From a bacterium 1xD42-87 (GTDB taxonomy: Bacteria; Bacillota; Clostridia; Lachnospirales; Lachnospiraceae), in contig RAYM01000051.1 of the NCBI GenBank assembly GCA_003611805.1, positions 1 through 37,959 on the forward strand: a stretch of DNA of 37,959 nt, in the 5' to 3' direction. Shown in pieces: positions 15,421 to 24,199 of this stretch; position 1 is the first letter of the stretch; every line of letters begins with the position of its first letter. The translations under genes and the position numbers were made by a program. Below the pieces are notes generated by a model. It did not search any database and was not told the DNA's origin. It saw only the letters and a program-made list of their open reading frames with translations.

Positions 15421-17994
15421 ATGGAGAACGAAAAAATGGAAAAAAAGGGCGGCAATCAGACAATGCTCAAAATCTGCGGATTCATTGTGGATAAACGAAA
15501 TCTGTTTTTCCTGCTGTTTGGCATTCTGATTATTTTTTCCGCCGTATCAAGAAATTGGGTTAATGTAGAGAACTCCATGTCCCATTATCTCCCGGATTCC
15601 ACGGAGACGAAACAGGGGCTGGATCTGATGGAACAGGAGTTTATTACATATGGAACCTGTGATGTGATGGTGGCGAACGTTTCTTATGAACAGGCGGAGT
15701 CTATTGAGAAGAAGCTGGAGTTTATACCGGGCGTCTTTATGATAGACTTTGATGACACGGAAGACCATTACTTTAACGGTTCTTCCTATTATAATGTCAC
15801 TTTCGATTATGACGAGAAGGATGACCAGTGTCTGGAAGTGCTGGAGCGGGTGAAGGAAGAACTGGAGGGGTATGACTATTATCTGTCTACTACGCTGGGG
15901 GATATCGAAGCGGAGCTGATTGCGGAGGAAATGAATGTCATCGTCGTTCTGGTTGCTTTCGTGGTGGTGACGGTGCTTCTGCTCACCTCGCAGGCATATG
16001 CGGAGGTTCCGGTTCTGCTGATTACCTTCGTGGCGGCGGCAATTTTGCAGATGGGTACGAATTTTGTGTTCGGCACAATCTCCTTTGTGTCCAATTCCGT
16101 GACGGTGGTGCTGCAGCTTGCGCTGTCAGTGGATTACGCCATTATTCTTTTGAACAGATATAAGGAGGAGCATGTCAATCTGGAAGCCCGCGAGGCGATT
16201 ATCATTGCCCTGAGTAAGGCGATCCCGGAGATCTGCGGCAGCTCCCTCACGACGATAGGCGGTCTGATCGCCATGGGCTTTATGCAGTATAAGATGGGAC
16301 CGGATTTGTCCATGTGCCTGATTAAGTCCATTTTCCTGGCGCTTGGTTCCGTGTTCCTGCTGATGCCGGGCGTGATTATGTTGTTTTCCAAACTGATGGA
16401 TACGACCAAACATAAGAACTTTATACCGGACATTCCTTTTGTGGGAAAATTCGATTACGCGACGAGACATATTGTGGCGCCGCTTTTTGTACTTGTGATT
16501 GTGGGGGCGTACACGGTTTCCAGCAAGTGCCCTTACGTGTTCGGCGACAGCACGATTACTCCGCCGATCCAGAACAGCATCCAGAAAACGGAGGAACTGC
16601 AGACGGACAATTTTGGCGCCAGCAATATGGTAGCGCTGATTGTGCCGGCGGGAGATTACGAGAAAGAGGCCAGATTATTAGAGGAGCTGGAAGCTTGTCC
16701 CGAGGTAGATTACACGCAGGGGCTTGCCAACATAGAGGCGCTTGACGATTACTGCCTGACAGATAAGCTTACGCCCAGACAGTTCTCGGAGCTGATTGAT
16801 CTGGATTATGAGGTGGCGGAGCTGGTATACGCCGCTTATGCCGTAAATGACGAGGACTATGCGAAGGTGGTCAACGGCCTCCCGGAATATAAAGTGTCTC
16901 TGATAGACATGTTTATGTTTGTCCACGATGAGGTAGAGGAAGGGTATGTCACGCTGGCGGATGATCTGCAGGATACGCTGGACGAGGCGTATGATGCCAT
17001 GAATTTTGCGAAAAACCAGCTGCAGGGCGAAAACTACAGCCGTATGCTGGTATTTCTGACGCTCCCCGAGGAGAGTGGGGAGACTTTCGCTTTCCTTGAC
17101 AGGATGCATGAAATCGCGGATAAGTATTATCCCGGCGGCAGGGTGCTGGTATGCGGCGAATCGGTGAGCCAGTACGATCTCCAAAAGACTTTTGGACGCG
17201 ACAATCTGGTAAACAACGTGGTGTCCATTCTTGCCGTGCTGGTGGTGCTTCTGTTCACCTTCAAGTCGGCGGGTATGCCGGTGCTTCTGATTGCGGTGAT
17301 TCAGGGCTGTATCTGGCTGAATTTTTCGATTCCGGCGCTGCAGCATGACAATATTTTCTTCATGTCCTATCTGATCGTCAGCTCGATCCAGATGGGCGCG
17401 AATATTGACTACGCCATTGTCATTGCAGGGCGGTATATGGAACTGCGAAAGGAAAACGGCAGACGGCAGTCCATTATAGATTCCATGAACCAGGCGTTCC
17501 CGACGATTATTACCTCGGGAACCATGATGGTGGTGGCGGGCTTTTTGATTGGTAAGCTTACTTCCAACGCGGCGATTTTCGGCATCGGAAAATGTCTGGG
17601 GAGAGGAACTTCCATTTCTATTCTGGTGACCATGTTTGTCCTGCCGCAGATCCTTCTGGTGGGCGATAAGATTATTGAGAAGACAGCCTTTGTGATGAAT
17701 ATGCCGATTCGCACGAAGAATGTGACCGGGCTTATGAGAGTGGACGGTCTGGTGCGCGGCAGGATTGAAGGGACCGTGACAGGTACGATGAGCGCCATTG
17801 TCAGGGGTAATGTGAGCGCCTATGTGGAGGCGGGAGATGTGACGGAGCTTACGGAAGAAGAATACAGACAGTTGACGGAGACCGTGTCCGGGGAGATGGC
17901 GAGCAGACGGCAGCTCGGAATCGGTGGCAGGGATACATCGGACAGGGAAGTGACGGAACAGGATAAGAGCAGGGAGGTGGCGGATCATGAGTAA
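15421..17994 (+). CDS. MMPL/RND family membrane transporter
   Basis: 857 residues with the RND layout: one membrane span at about 29-42, an outer loop (45-175), spans 2-6 (176-320), span 7 (349-366), a second outer loop (370-595), and spans 8-12 (596-755). Both halves have the MMPL proton-relay pattern: SVDYAIILLNRY (Asp near 238) and GANIDYAIVIAGRY (Asp near 663). Such proteins export lipids or amphipathic compounds using proton motive force. The cytoplasmic tail (760-857) has an odd run of alternating V-x-G-x-V/I repeats (GRIEGTVTGTMSAIVRGNVS). Start 15421 is set by GAGGTG and the promoter. It overlaps the surface-protein gene by 8 bases, so the two are made together. Confidence 0.88.
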   Translation: MENEKMEKKGGNQTMLKICGFIVDKRNLFFLLFGILIIFSAVSRNWVNVENSMSHYLPDSTETKQGLDLMEQEFITYGTCDVMVANVSYEQAESIEKKLEFIPGVFMIDFDDTEDHYFNGSSYYNVTFDYDEKDDQCLEVLERVKEELEGYDYYLSTTLGDIEAELIAEEMNVIVVLVAFVVVTVLLLTSQAYAEVPVLLITFVAAAILQMGTNFVFGTISFVSNSVTVVLQLALSVDYAIILLNRYKEEHVNLEAREAIIIALSKAIPEICGSSLTTIGGLIAMGFMQYKMGPDLSMCLIKSIFLALGSVFLLMPGVIMLFSKLMDTTKHKNFIPDIPFVGKFDYATRHIVAPLFVLVIVGAYTVSSKCPYVFGDSTITPPIQNSIQKTEELQTDNFGASNMVALIVPAGDYEKEARLLEELEACPEVDYTQGLANIEALDDYCLTDKLTPRQFSELIDLDYEVAELVYAAYAVNDEDYAKVVNGLPEYKVSLIDMFMFVHDEVEEGYVTLADDLQDTLDEAYDAMNFAKNQLQGENYSRMLVFLTLPEESGETFAFLDRMHEIADKYYPGGRVLVCGESVSQYDLQKTFGRDNLVNNVVSILAVLVVLLFTFKSAGMPVLLIAVIQGCIWLNFSIPALQHDNIFFMSYLIVSSIQMGANIDYAIVIAGRYMELRKENGRRQSIIDSMNQAFPTIITSGTMMVVAGFLIGKLTSNAAIFGIGKCLGRGTSISILVTMFVLPQILLVGDKIIEKTAFVMNMPIRTKNVTGLMRVDGLVRGRIEGTVTGTMSAIVRGNVSAYVEAGDVTELTEEEYRQLTETVSGEMASRRQLGIGGRDTSDREVTEQDKSREVADHE

Positions 17995-20900
17995 AAAGAG
18001 ACTGACAGCCCTGCTGCTAGCGGCGGCGATGACGATAAGCGCTTTTCCCGCATCACAAGTATGGGCTTTGGAGGAGAATCCACAGTCAGAGGCGGAGAAA
18101 GAAGCGGAAGCAGAAAAACGGACAGAGGATAAGGAAAAAGACGGGGAGACAGAGGAGGAAGAAGTTGCCAGCATAGAGGATGCCAAAGAGACGATTGCTT
18201 CTTACAGTGATGAGGAAATCGAATGGGAGAACATATTCATAAGCAATGCAGAGGAAATGAAGGCTTTTGCCAAAGACTGCTGGCTGGATACATGGTCCCT
18301 GAATAAGAAGGTGTATCTGACAGCGGATATTGATCTTGCCGGAGAAAATTTTGTACCTATACCTACTTTCGGCGGTTATTTTGACGGGCAGGGACATACA
18401 GTCAGCGGGTTTCTGGTGCATAAACCGATCTCCTATGTGGGACTATTCAATTACACACAGGAAACGGCGGTGATCGCCAACCTGAAAGTAGAGGGCACGG
18501 TCAAGCCGACAGGGAAGCCGATGGTGGTTGGCGGTATCGTTGGGGATAACAGCGGTATTTTGCTGAACTGTGTCTTTGACGGAGTTGTGGAGGCAAACGA
18601 CTATGTTGGCGGTATTGTCGGCTACAATGAGATCAGCGGCGTATTGATGGACTGTGAGGCTAAGGGCACGATCGCGGGCGCGCATTATACGGGCGGTATA
18701 GCTGGCGAAAATGTTGGTAATATTGTGGGATGCCTCAACCGTGCTGACGTCAATATTTCCAGTGAAGACAAGGCGAGATCTCTGGAGGACATCGATCTTG
18801 GACAGTATACGACAGGGCTGTTAAGTTCTCTGGAAGGAGGAAGTGACGAGAAAAGCGAGAAGCTTTCCGCTACGGAAAATACGGTGGATACGGGTGGCAT
18901 AGCAGGTCTTTCCACGGGGATTATACAGAGCTGTGTGAACGAGGGTACAGTCGGCTATGAGCATGTGGGTTACAATACGGGCGGCATTGTGGGACGCCAG
19001 TCGGGGTATGTGTACTCATGCACAAACAAGGGAAAGATATATGGACGTAAGGATGTGGGCGGTATTGTCGGACAGGCGGAGCCGTATATAGCGGTGGATC
19101 TGTCGGAAGATATTGTGCGGCAGCTATCGGACCACATTGATACCATGCATGACCAGATCGGGAAGATGCTGGATGACGCGGGCGACCGTTCGGATATCCT
19201 TTCCAACAGACTGTCGGTGATCCGGGATTTCGCGGACAGGGCGCTTGATGACACCTACTCTCTGGCGGACAGGACGGTAGAGTGGACGGACAGCATGATG
19301 GATTCGGTCAGTGAGGCGGTGAGCCGTTTTGATTATGTGCTGGATGAGACGGCAAAGGACGGCGGTGTAATTGACCATGCTTCGGACGCGGCGGAAGACG
19401 CGAAGGACGCCGCGGGGAAACTGGAAAACATGGTAAAGTCCATGGATCTTTATAAATATATGACGCCCGAGGAGAAGGAGCGGTATGACCGGGCGAAGCA
19501 GGCTATCGAGGAAGCGGGCAGGCAGCATGCCGGTGATGTGGCGGCGGCTACGGCGGCTTATGAGAATTATTATATTGGCGAGGCTGCCGGCGCGGACACG
19601 GAACATGAATATGATTTAAAACCGGTAAGGGAATCAGGTGTAGATACGGGCTGGAATCCTACGGACAGTCATGATCCGATGAGCTATATAGGTGTCAGCG
19701 GCTGGGCGCATACGGAGACAGGGGAGGAGTTCCCTTGCACAGACAGCAGTCATGAGTCACATTATGAGGCGGACCGCCAGGTGCAGGAAAAGGCGGCGGA
19801 AAATATGGCGGGCAATGTTTCTCATATAACTGAGGAAGCTAACAGATATGCGGATGAACAGTATACGAATGACCACGGCAGCAGTTACGCTGACGATATG
19901 AGCGGATATCTGGAAATTATGACGGATATCGCATCCGGACACACGGGAGAGATGACTGATGACGCGAAGAAGCAGCTGAAGGGCGCCGCTTCTTCCGCAA
20001 AGGATGCCGCGGAAAACTTGCAGGATATGGGGGAAGGAACAAAAGATATCCTGACCACTTTAAACGATAAGCCGGATCTCAGTTTTCCGAGACTGGGAGA
20101 AGACTACCGCTCCACAACGGGGAGCCTCAATTCTAACTTGAAAAATATTTCTGAGAATATGGGGTATTTAAATGATGAGATGTCCTCCTCGGGGGATCTT
20201 CTGGGGGACGATCTTTCGGATATCAACGACCAGTTCAGTGAGATTATGCTGTTGTATACGGATGCGCTGGACGGCGTGCTGGATATGGATTATTCCAGCA
20301 GATATGAGGACGAGTCGCAGGAGGACGCGGAGGAGAGCATGGACGCCACCATTGCTAACTGTACCAACGGCGGGAACGTGGAGGCGGATCTGAATGTGTC
20401 GGGTATTGCCGGGACGATGGCGATCGAGTACGATTTTGATTTGGAGAGTGATATCACGGGGCTTGATGATGCGAGGGCAAATTCTACCTTTCTTACCAAG
20501 TGTGTACTCAGAAAAAATGTGAACCGGGCGAGGATAACTGCACAGAAGAGCTATGCGGGCGGCGTATGCGGACTGCAGGAAATGGGCATGGTGCTTGGCT
20601 GTGAGAATTACGGCAGAATTGAGAGTACGGCAGGAGATTATGTGGGCGGCATCGCAGGGCAGTCGCTGTCCCATATCAAACAGAGCTATGCGAAGTGTAC
20701 GGTAGCGGGCGAGGAATATGTGGCAGGAATTGTCGGATGGGGCAATGATATAAACGGTTGTCTTTCTATGGTAAAGGTGAAGGAGGCGGAGGCTTTCTCG
20801 GGTGCTATAGCGGGTAAAATTTCCGACAATGCGGAGCTTGCGGATAACTATTTTGTCTCGGATGAGATTGCAGGTATCGACCGCATCAGTTACAGCGGTA

Positions 20901-21667
20901 AGGCGGAGCCCGTGAATTACCAGACGCTTTTGCAGACGGAAGGGATTCCGGCGAGCTTCCGCAAGATGAAGATTACTTTTTATGCGGACGACGAAGAAGT
21001 AGGCATGATTGAGTGCTCTTATGGCGGCAGCGTAGCGCTGGATAACTACCCGAACATTCCGGTGAAGGAAGGGTTTTATGCAGACTGGGACAACAAGGAC
21101 CTTACAAATGTCAGGCTTGACGAGGATGTATCGGTGGAGTATGTGCGGTATCTGACAACGCTTGCAGGAAGCTGGATGCGGGATAACGGGCAGTCGGCGC
21201 TGTTGGTGGACGGTCAGTTTGTCCAGGAGGATGAAGTGACTGTTGAGAAGCCGGGAACGGATGCGCTGCATGTTGAGCTTCCTTCGGGAGAAGTGCCGCA
21301 GGAATTGACTGAGTGCTGGACACTTGAAATTCCGAATGACGGTGCGTCAACCCATCAGATTCGCTATCAGGCGCCTCAGGGACAGACGGAGGGCGTGGAG
21401 ATATATGTGCAGGACGGTGCCGGATGGAGGAAGGCGGAGACGGAGCTTATGGGTATTTACCATCTCTTTTTGGCGGAAGGCGGCAGCGTGAAGATTGCAG
21501 TCAGTGTGACTGAAAAGGGGATTATGGATTATATTGTCTTTATTTCTGCGGGCGCGGCAGCATTGATTCTGGTAATTGTGTTGATTGTACATAAGAAGCG
21601 GAAGAAACGGAAGGTGGAGGATGTAGCCGTGGAAAGTGAAGGCGGCACGGAAACCTTGGCGAATTAA
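17987..21667 (+). CDS. Cell-surface GLUG-repeat protein split by a helical region
   Basis: 1226 residues. A signal peptide (MSKKRLTALLLAAAMTISAF) ends near 28. An acidic Glu/Lys stretch follows, then beta-helix-like GLUG repeats at about 177-265 and 300-368 (VGGIVGDNSG, VGGIVGYNE, TGGIAGENVG, GGIVGRQSG, VGGIVGQ). Residues about 370-785 are mostly helical, with heptad-like stretches (DAAEDAKDAAGKLENM; SSAKDAAENLQDM) around a loop rich in Tyr/Asp. GLUG repeats resume at 787-965. A tail domain and one membrane span (YIVFISAGAAALILVIVLIV) with KKRKKRK anchor it. The start overlaps the MMPL stop. It probably works with the MMPL protein at the cell surface, as an adhesin, envelope scaffold or substrate-delivery partner; this is inferred from coupling only. 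Confidence 0.75.
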   Translation: MSKKRLTALLLAAAMTISAFPASQVWALEENPQSEAEKEAEAEKRTEDKEKDGETEEEEVASIEDAKETIASYSDEEIEWENIFISNAEEMKAFAKDCWLDTWSLNKKVYLTADIDLAGENFVPIPTFGGYFDGQGHTVSGFLVHKPISYVGLFNYTQETAVIANLKVEGTVKPTGKPMVVGGIVGDNSGILLNCVFDGVVEANDYVGGIVGYNEISGVLMDCEAKGTIAGAHYTGGIAGENVGNIVGCLNRADVNISSEDKARSLEDIDLGQYTTGLLSSLEGGSDEKSEKLSATENTVDTGGIAGLSTGIIQSCVNEGTVGYEHVGYNTGGIVGRQSGYVYSCTNKGKIYGRKDVGGIVGQAEPYIAVDLSEDIVRQLSDHIDTMHDQIGKMLDDAGDRSDILSNRLSVIRDFADRALDDTYSLADRTVEWTDSMMDSVSEAVSRFDYVLDETAKDGGVIDHASDAAEDAKDAAGKLENMVKSMDLYKYMTPEEKERYDRAKQAIEEAGRQHAGDVAAATAAYENYYIGEAAGADTEHEYDLKPVRESGVDTGWNPTDSHDPMSYIGVSGWAHTETGEEFPCTDSSHESHYEADRQVQEKAAENMAGNVSHITEEANRYADEQYTNDHGSSYADDMSGYLEIMTDIASGHTGEMTDDAKKQLKGAASSAKDAAENLQDMGEGTKDILTTLNDKPDLSFPRLGEDYRSTTGSLNSNLKNISENMGYLNDEMSSSGDLLGDDLSDINDQFSEIMLLYTDALDGVLDMDYSSRYEDESQEDAEESMDATIANCTNGGNVEADLNVSGIAGTMAIEYDFDLESDITGLDDARANSTFLTKCVLRKNVNRARITAQKSYAGGVCGLQEMGMVLGCENYGRIESTAGDYVGGIAGQSLSHIKQSYAKCTVAGEEYVAGIVGWGNDINGCLSMVKVKEAEAFSGAIAGKISDNAELADNYFVSDEIAGIDRISYSGKAEPVNYQTLLQTEGIPASFRKMKITFYADDEEVGMIECSYGGSVALDNYPNIPVKEGFYADWDNKDLTNVRLDEDVSVEYVRYLTTLAGSWMRDNGQSALLVDGQFVQEDEVTVEKPGTDALHVELPSGEVPQELTECWTLEIPNDGASTHQIRYQAPQGQTEGVEIYVQDGAGWRKAETELMGIYHLFLAEGGSVKIAVSVTEKGIMDYIVFISAGAAALILVIVLIVHKKRKKRKVEDVAVESEGGTETLAN

Positions 21668-21669
21668 GC

Positions 21670-21698
21670 TTTACGGCGGATAAGGATTTTGCTATACT
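21670..21698 (+). promoter_or_regulatory. Promoter of the 39-residue protein gene
   Basis: TTTACG (21670-21675), 17 bases, TATACT (21693-21698) preceded by TGC. It starts three bases after the surface-protein stop. Confidence 0.6.
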
Positions 21699-21740
21699 TA
21701 TGTTGTAGCAATAAACAGCCATTGGAAAGCAGGTGATCAT

Positions 21741-21860
21741 ATGACTGGGAAAGAGATTGTTAATCTGATTCGTAAGCTGAAAGAAAAAGGTCTGAATAGT
21801 GATGAGATATTAGCGATCATTGAATATATTGAGACACATGATCCGGCAGAGCAGGAGTAA
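21741..21860 (+). CDS. 39-residue small protein
   Basis: ATG 21741 follows GCAGGTGATCAT (AGGTGAT as ribosome binding site). The product starts MTGKEIVNLIRKLKEKG and continues with DEILAIIEYIETHDP. It reads as two short amphipathic helices with a turn at GLNSDE, soluble, without a signal peptide. I recall similar short proteins starting MTGKE and ending IETHDP in Lachnospiraceae, but have no function for them. The gene has its own promoter (21670-21698) and a strong terminator (21877-21913), so it is an independent unit in a gap that would normally be left unannotated. Confidence 0.65.
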   Translation: MTGKEIVNLIRKLKEKGLNSDEILAIIEYIETHDPAEQE

Positions 21861-21876
21861 TATAAGTGAAAGAAAA

Positions 21877-21913
21877 GGGAGGACATCGTGAAAGCAATGT
21901 TCTCTCTTTTTTT
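21877..21913 (+). terminator. Terminator of the small-protein gene
   Basis: GGGAGGACAT (21877-21886) pairs with ATGTTCTCTC (21897-21906), including G-U pairs, then seven T. A GTG frame of 28 codons inside it looks accidental. Confidence 0.8.
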
Positions 21914-21969
21914 GCGCAGCCCTATGCAGAGGAAGTATGCTGCTAAGGCGGCTCATGGGGCGCGCGGCG

Positions 21970-21993
21970 AGTAGGGGAAGAATCTCCCCTACT
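21970..21993. terminator. Hairpin downstream of the antiporter operon
   Basis: AGTAGGGGA (21970-21978) and TCCCCTACT (21985-21993) are perfectly complementary around six bases. It sits 45 bases past the stop of the last antiporter gene on the minus strand. There is no T run, so it may stall or protect the transcript rather than end it. Confidence 0.5.
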
Positions 21994-22037
21994 TGATTAT
22001 CATAGGAAAATGCGAAGTGCGTTTTTGCCCTACAGAT

Positions 22038-24188
22038 TCACAGCCCGAACACATCCTTGATAAACAGATACGCCACCGTCAGAATCAGTCCGACACAAAA
22101 CAGCAGCAGCCCGAAGGACATGCTTCTGGTGATCATCATGTTGTTTTCACGCCACTCCTCATGCACCAGCGCCAGTTTGTGCTCGTAATCCTCCTTTTTC
22201 GGATTTTTACGGCGAAGGAGCAGATTGCAGAGCCTCTCAAAGAAAGAGGCGGTAAAGGCGGCAAGATGCGTAAATACATTGCCCTCAGGGCGTTCGTGGG
22301 GCAGTTTTTCGTCGCGGTAGACAGTTTTTCTGAGCACAACGACAATCGTATCGACCAGACTGTCCAGAAAGCGGCAGAGCACACCGAGGGCAAAAGGAAG
22401 AATCTTTAACAGCACAGGGCGATAGATCAGGTTTTCCAGATCCAGCCACACTGGCATACGGTTAATATAATATTTTTCTCCGCCGCCGGATTCCTTCTTC
22501 ATAAGCAGAAAACGCACGATAAGGCAGTAAATCAATGCGCCAAAGGTGAGAGAAATCAGCGCGCCCTTTAGATTGCTGAAAGAGAAGTAGGAAACTTTTT
22601 CCATAACCTCCGCCCGCAGGAAGCTTTGTCCCATATCGGCGATACCGTCCATGACGATGCCCGGAAGGAAGCCCATAAGCGGCAGCAGGGCGGCGCTTAT
22701 GGTGAGGGCAAAAGCGCTTGCGCGGTTCATGTATTTGCCTTGGAGTGCATCATATGTTTTCTGTACTGCCTCGTCGGCATTTTTTTCAACGAAAAGGCAG
22801 ACGTAAAGTTTCGTCATGTAAGCGATGGTCAGTCCGCCGCTAAGCAGGAAAATCCACTCTACAGCGTTCATAACCGAGGTGGTAAAGAAGGCAGGAATTA
22901 CGCCTGCATTAATCAGAAACACGTATTCCACAATGCTTTCATGGAGCAGCGTCTTGCTGACGTAACCGTTAAAGAGCGGTATACCGCCGATCCCCAGTGC
23001 ACCTATCAGAAAGATAACGTTTAAGAGCGGCTTTTTCCGCCCGAAACCGCGTATCTCATTTAGATCCAATTTGTGTACATTCATAAAAACTACACCCGCA
23101 GCCATAAACAGCACAAGCTTGATCAGGGAGTGGTTTACCATGTGCAGAAGGCTGCCTCGCAGCGCGACCGCATTTTCCTTTCCCAGCAGGCCCGCCATGC
23201 CTACGCCCACGAGAATAAAGCCGATCTGAGAGACCGAGGAACATGCCAGCGTCCGTTTCAGGTCAACGGAGAACAGTGCCAGCAGCGCGCCGATCACCAT
23301 GGTGAAAACGCCTAAAATAAGAATCATACCGCCCCACGCCGCATTTTGAAAGAAGATATAGGCAGTCAGAATGAGTATGCCGTACATGCCAGCTTTGGTC
23401 AAAATGCCGGAAAGGAGAGCAGAGGCGGGAGCGGGAGCCACCGGGTGCGCTTTCGGCAGCCAGATGTGCAGCGGGAATGCGCCGGCTTTTGCGCCGAAGC
23501 CGAACAGCAGGCAGAGCCCCGCAGCCCAGATTTTCTTTTCGGGGATCCCGCTGGATGTTGTAAGCACATATTTATCATAGCAGCCGCTCAGTTCTGCAAA
23601 GTTTAGTGTTCCTGTCAGATCAAATAAAAGGAAAATGCCCATCAGCATGACCAGACCGCCCATGACCGCCACTGCCAGATAAGTCGCGCCGGCACGCAGG
23701 GATTCGGGCTTCTCGTCATGCACCACCCATACATAGGAGGTGAACGACATGATTTCAAAGAAGACAAAGGTGGTAAAAAAGTCCGCAGAGAAAAATACGC
23801 CCTCCGTTGCGCCAAGTGTCAGCAGGAGAAACAGATAGTAGCGGTTCCTGTTTCTGTAGTGTCCGAAGTATTCTCTGGAAAAGAGGGTGGTCATAAACCA
23901 CATAAAGGCGGCAATAGTCCCATACAGCGCGCGGAAACCGTCTAAAGTAAAATGCAGTCCCATACCGCAGACATAGGGGATTTCTATGACTGGTTGTGAG
24001 CCGCCCGCCGCGCCTGTCAGCGTCTGCACTGCCAATATGCCGCAGAGAATAAGGGTGATGCCTGCTATGATATCAGCAAAGATGTTTCGTCCGTCCTTAT
24101 TTTTTCTTCCGATGCCGTAACTTACAAACGCCGCAAGCATGGGAAGGAAAACAACAGCTTCTACTATGATATTTGTATTGTTGTACAT
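22038..24188 (-). CDS. Proton-translocating antiporter subunit, NuoL/MrpA-like (716 aa)
   Basis: The longest of four antiporter-like subunits. Proton path residues are visible: FFEIMSF (Glu, span 5), FGAKAGAFPLHIWLPKAHP (Lys, span 7), NHSLIKLVLFMAAG (Lys, span 8) and FNGYVSK (Lys, span 12). About 14-15 membrane spans are likely, with an added C-terminal portion (after about 500) containing a membrane segment, a cytoplasmic stretch with EDYEHKL and a last span. This recalls the trailing helix of NuoL or the extended C-end of MrpA, but MbhD/MbhE-type domains are not in it; they are separate genes upstream. ATG at 24188 follows GGGAGG. It is the last gene of the ten-gene operon. Confidence 0.85.
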   Translation of the reverse strand: MYNNTNIIVEAVVFLPMLAAFVSYGIGRKNKDGRNIFADIIAGITLILCGILAVQTLTGAAGGSQPVIEIPYVCGMGLHFTLDGFRALYGTIAAFMWFMTTLFSREYFGHYRNRNRYYLFLLLTLGATEGVFFSADFFTTFVFFEIMSFTSYVWVVHDEKPESLRAGATYLAVAVMGGLVMLMGIFLLFDLTGTLNFAELSGCYDKYVLTTSSGIPEKKIWAAGLCLLFGFGAKAGAFPLHIWLPKAHPVAPAPASALLSGILTKAGMYGILILTAYIFFQNAAWGGMILILGVFTMVIGALLALFSVDLKRTLACSSVSQIGFILVGVGMAGLLGKENAVALRGSLLHMVNHSLIKLVLFMAAGVVFMNVHKLDLNEIRGFGRKKPLLNVIFLIGALGIGGIPLFNGYVSKTLLHESIVEYVFLINAGVIPAFFTTSVMNAVEWIFLLSGGLTIAYMTKLYVCLFVEKNADEAVQKTYDALQGKYMNRASAFALTISAALLPLMGFLPGIVMDGIADMGQSFLRAEVMEKVSYFSFSNLKGALISLTFGALIYCLIVRFLLMKKESGGGEKYYINRMPVWLDLENLIYRPVLLKILPFALGVLCRFLDSLVDTIVVVLRKTVYRDEKLPHERPEGNVFTHLAAFTASFFERLCNLLLRRKNPKKEDYEHKLALVHEEWRENNMMITRSMSFGLLLFCVGLILTVAYLFIKDVFGL

Positions 24189-24199
24189 GCTAACCTCCC

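Noticed and set aside
16678..18186. 502-codon minus-strand frame under the MMPL gene
   Set aside because: It is a mirror of the strongly coded plus-strand gene, has biased composition (His/Arg/Gln rich) and no ribosome binding site.
20168..21271. 367-codon minus-strand frame under the surface-protein gene
   Set aside because: Antisense shadow with no domain and no start signal.
21890..21976. 28-codon GTG frame after the small-protein gene
   Set aside because: Its GGGAGG and first codons form the terminator stem at 21877-21913.
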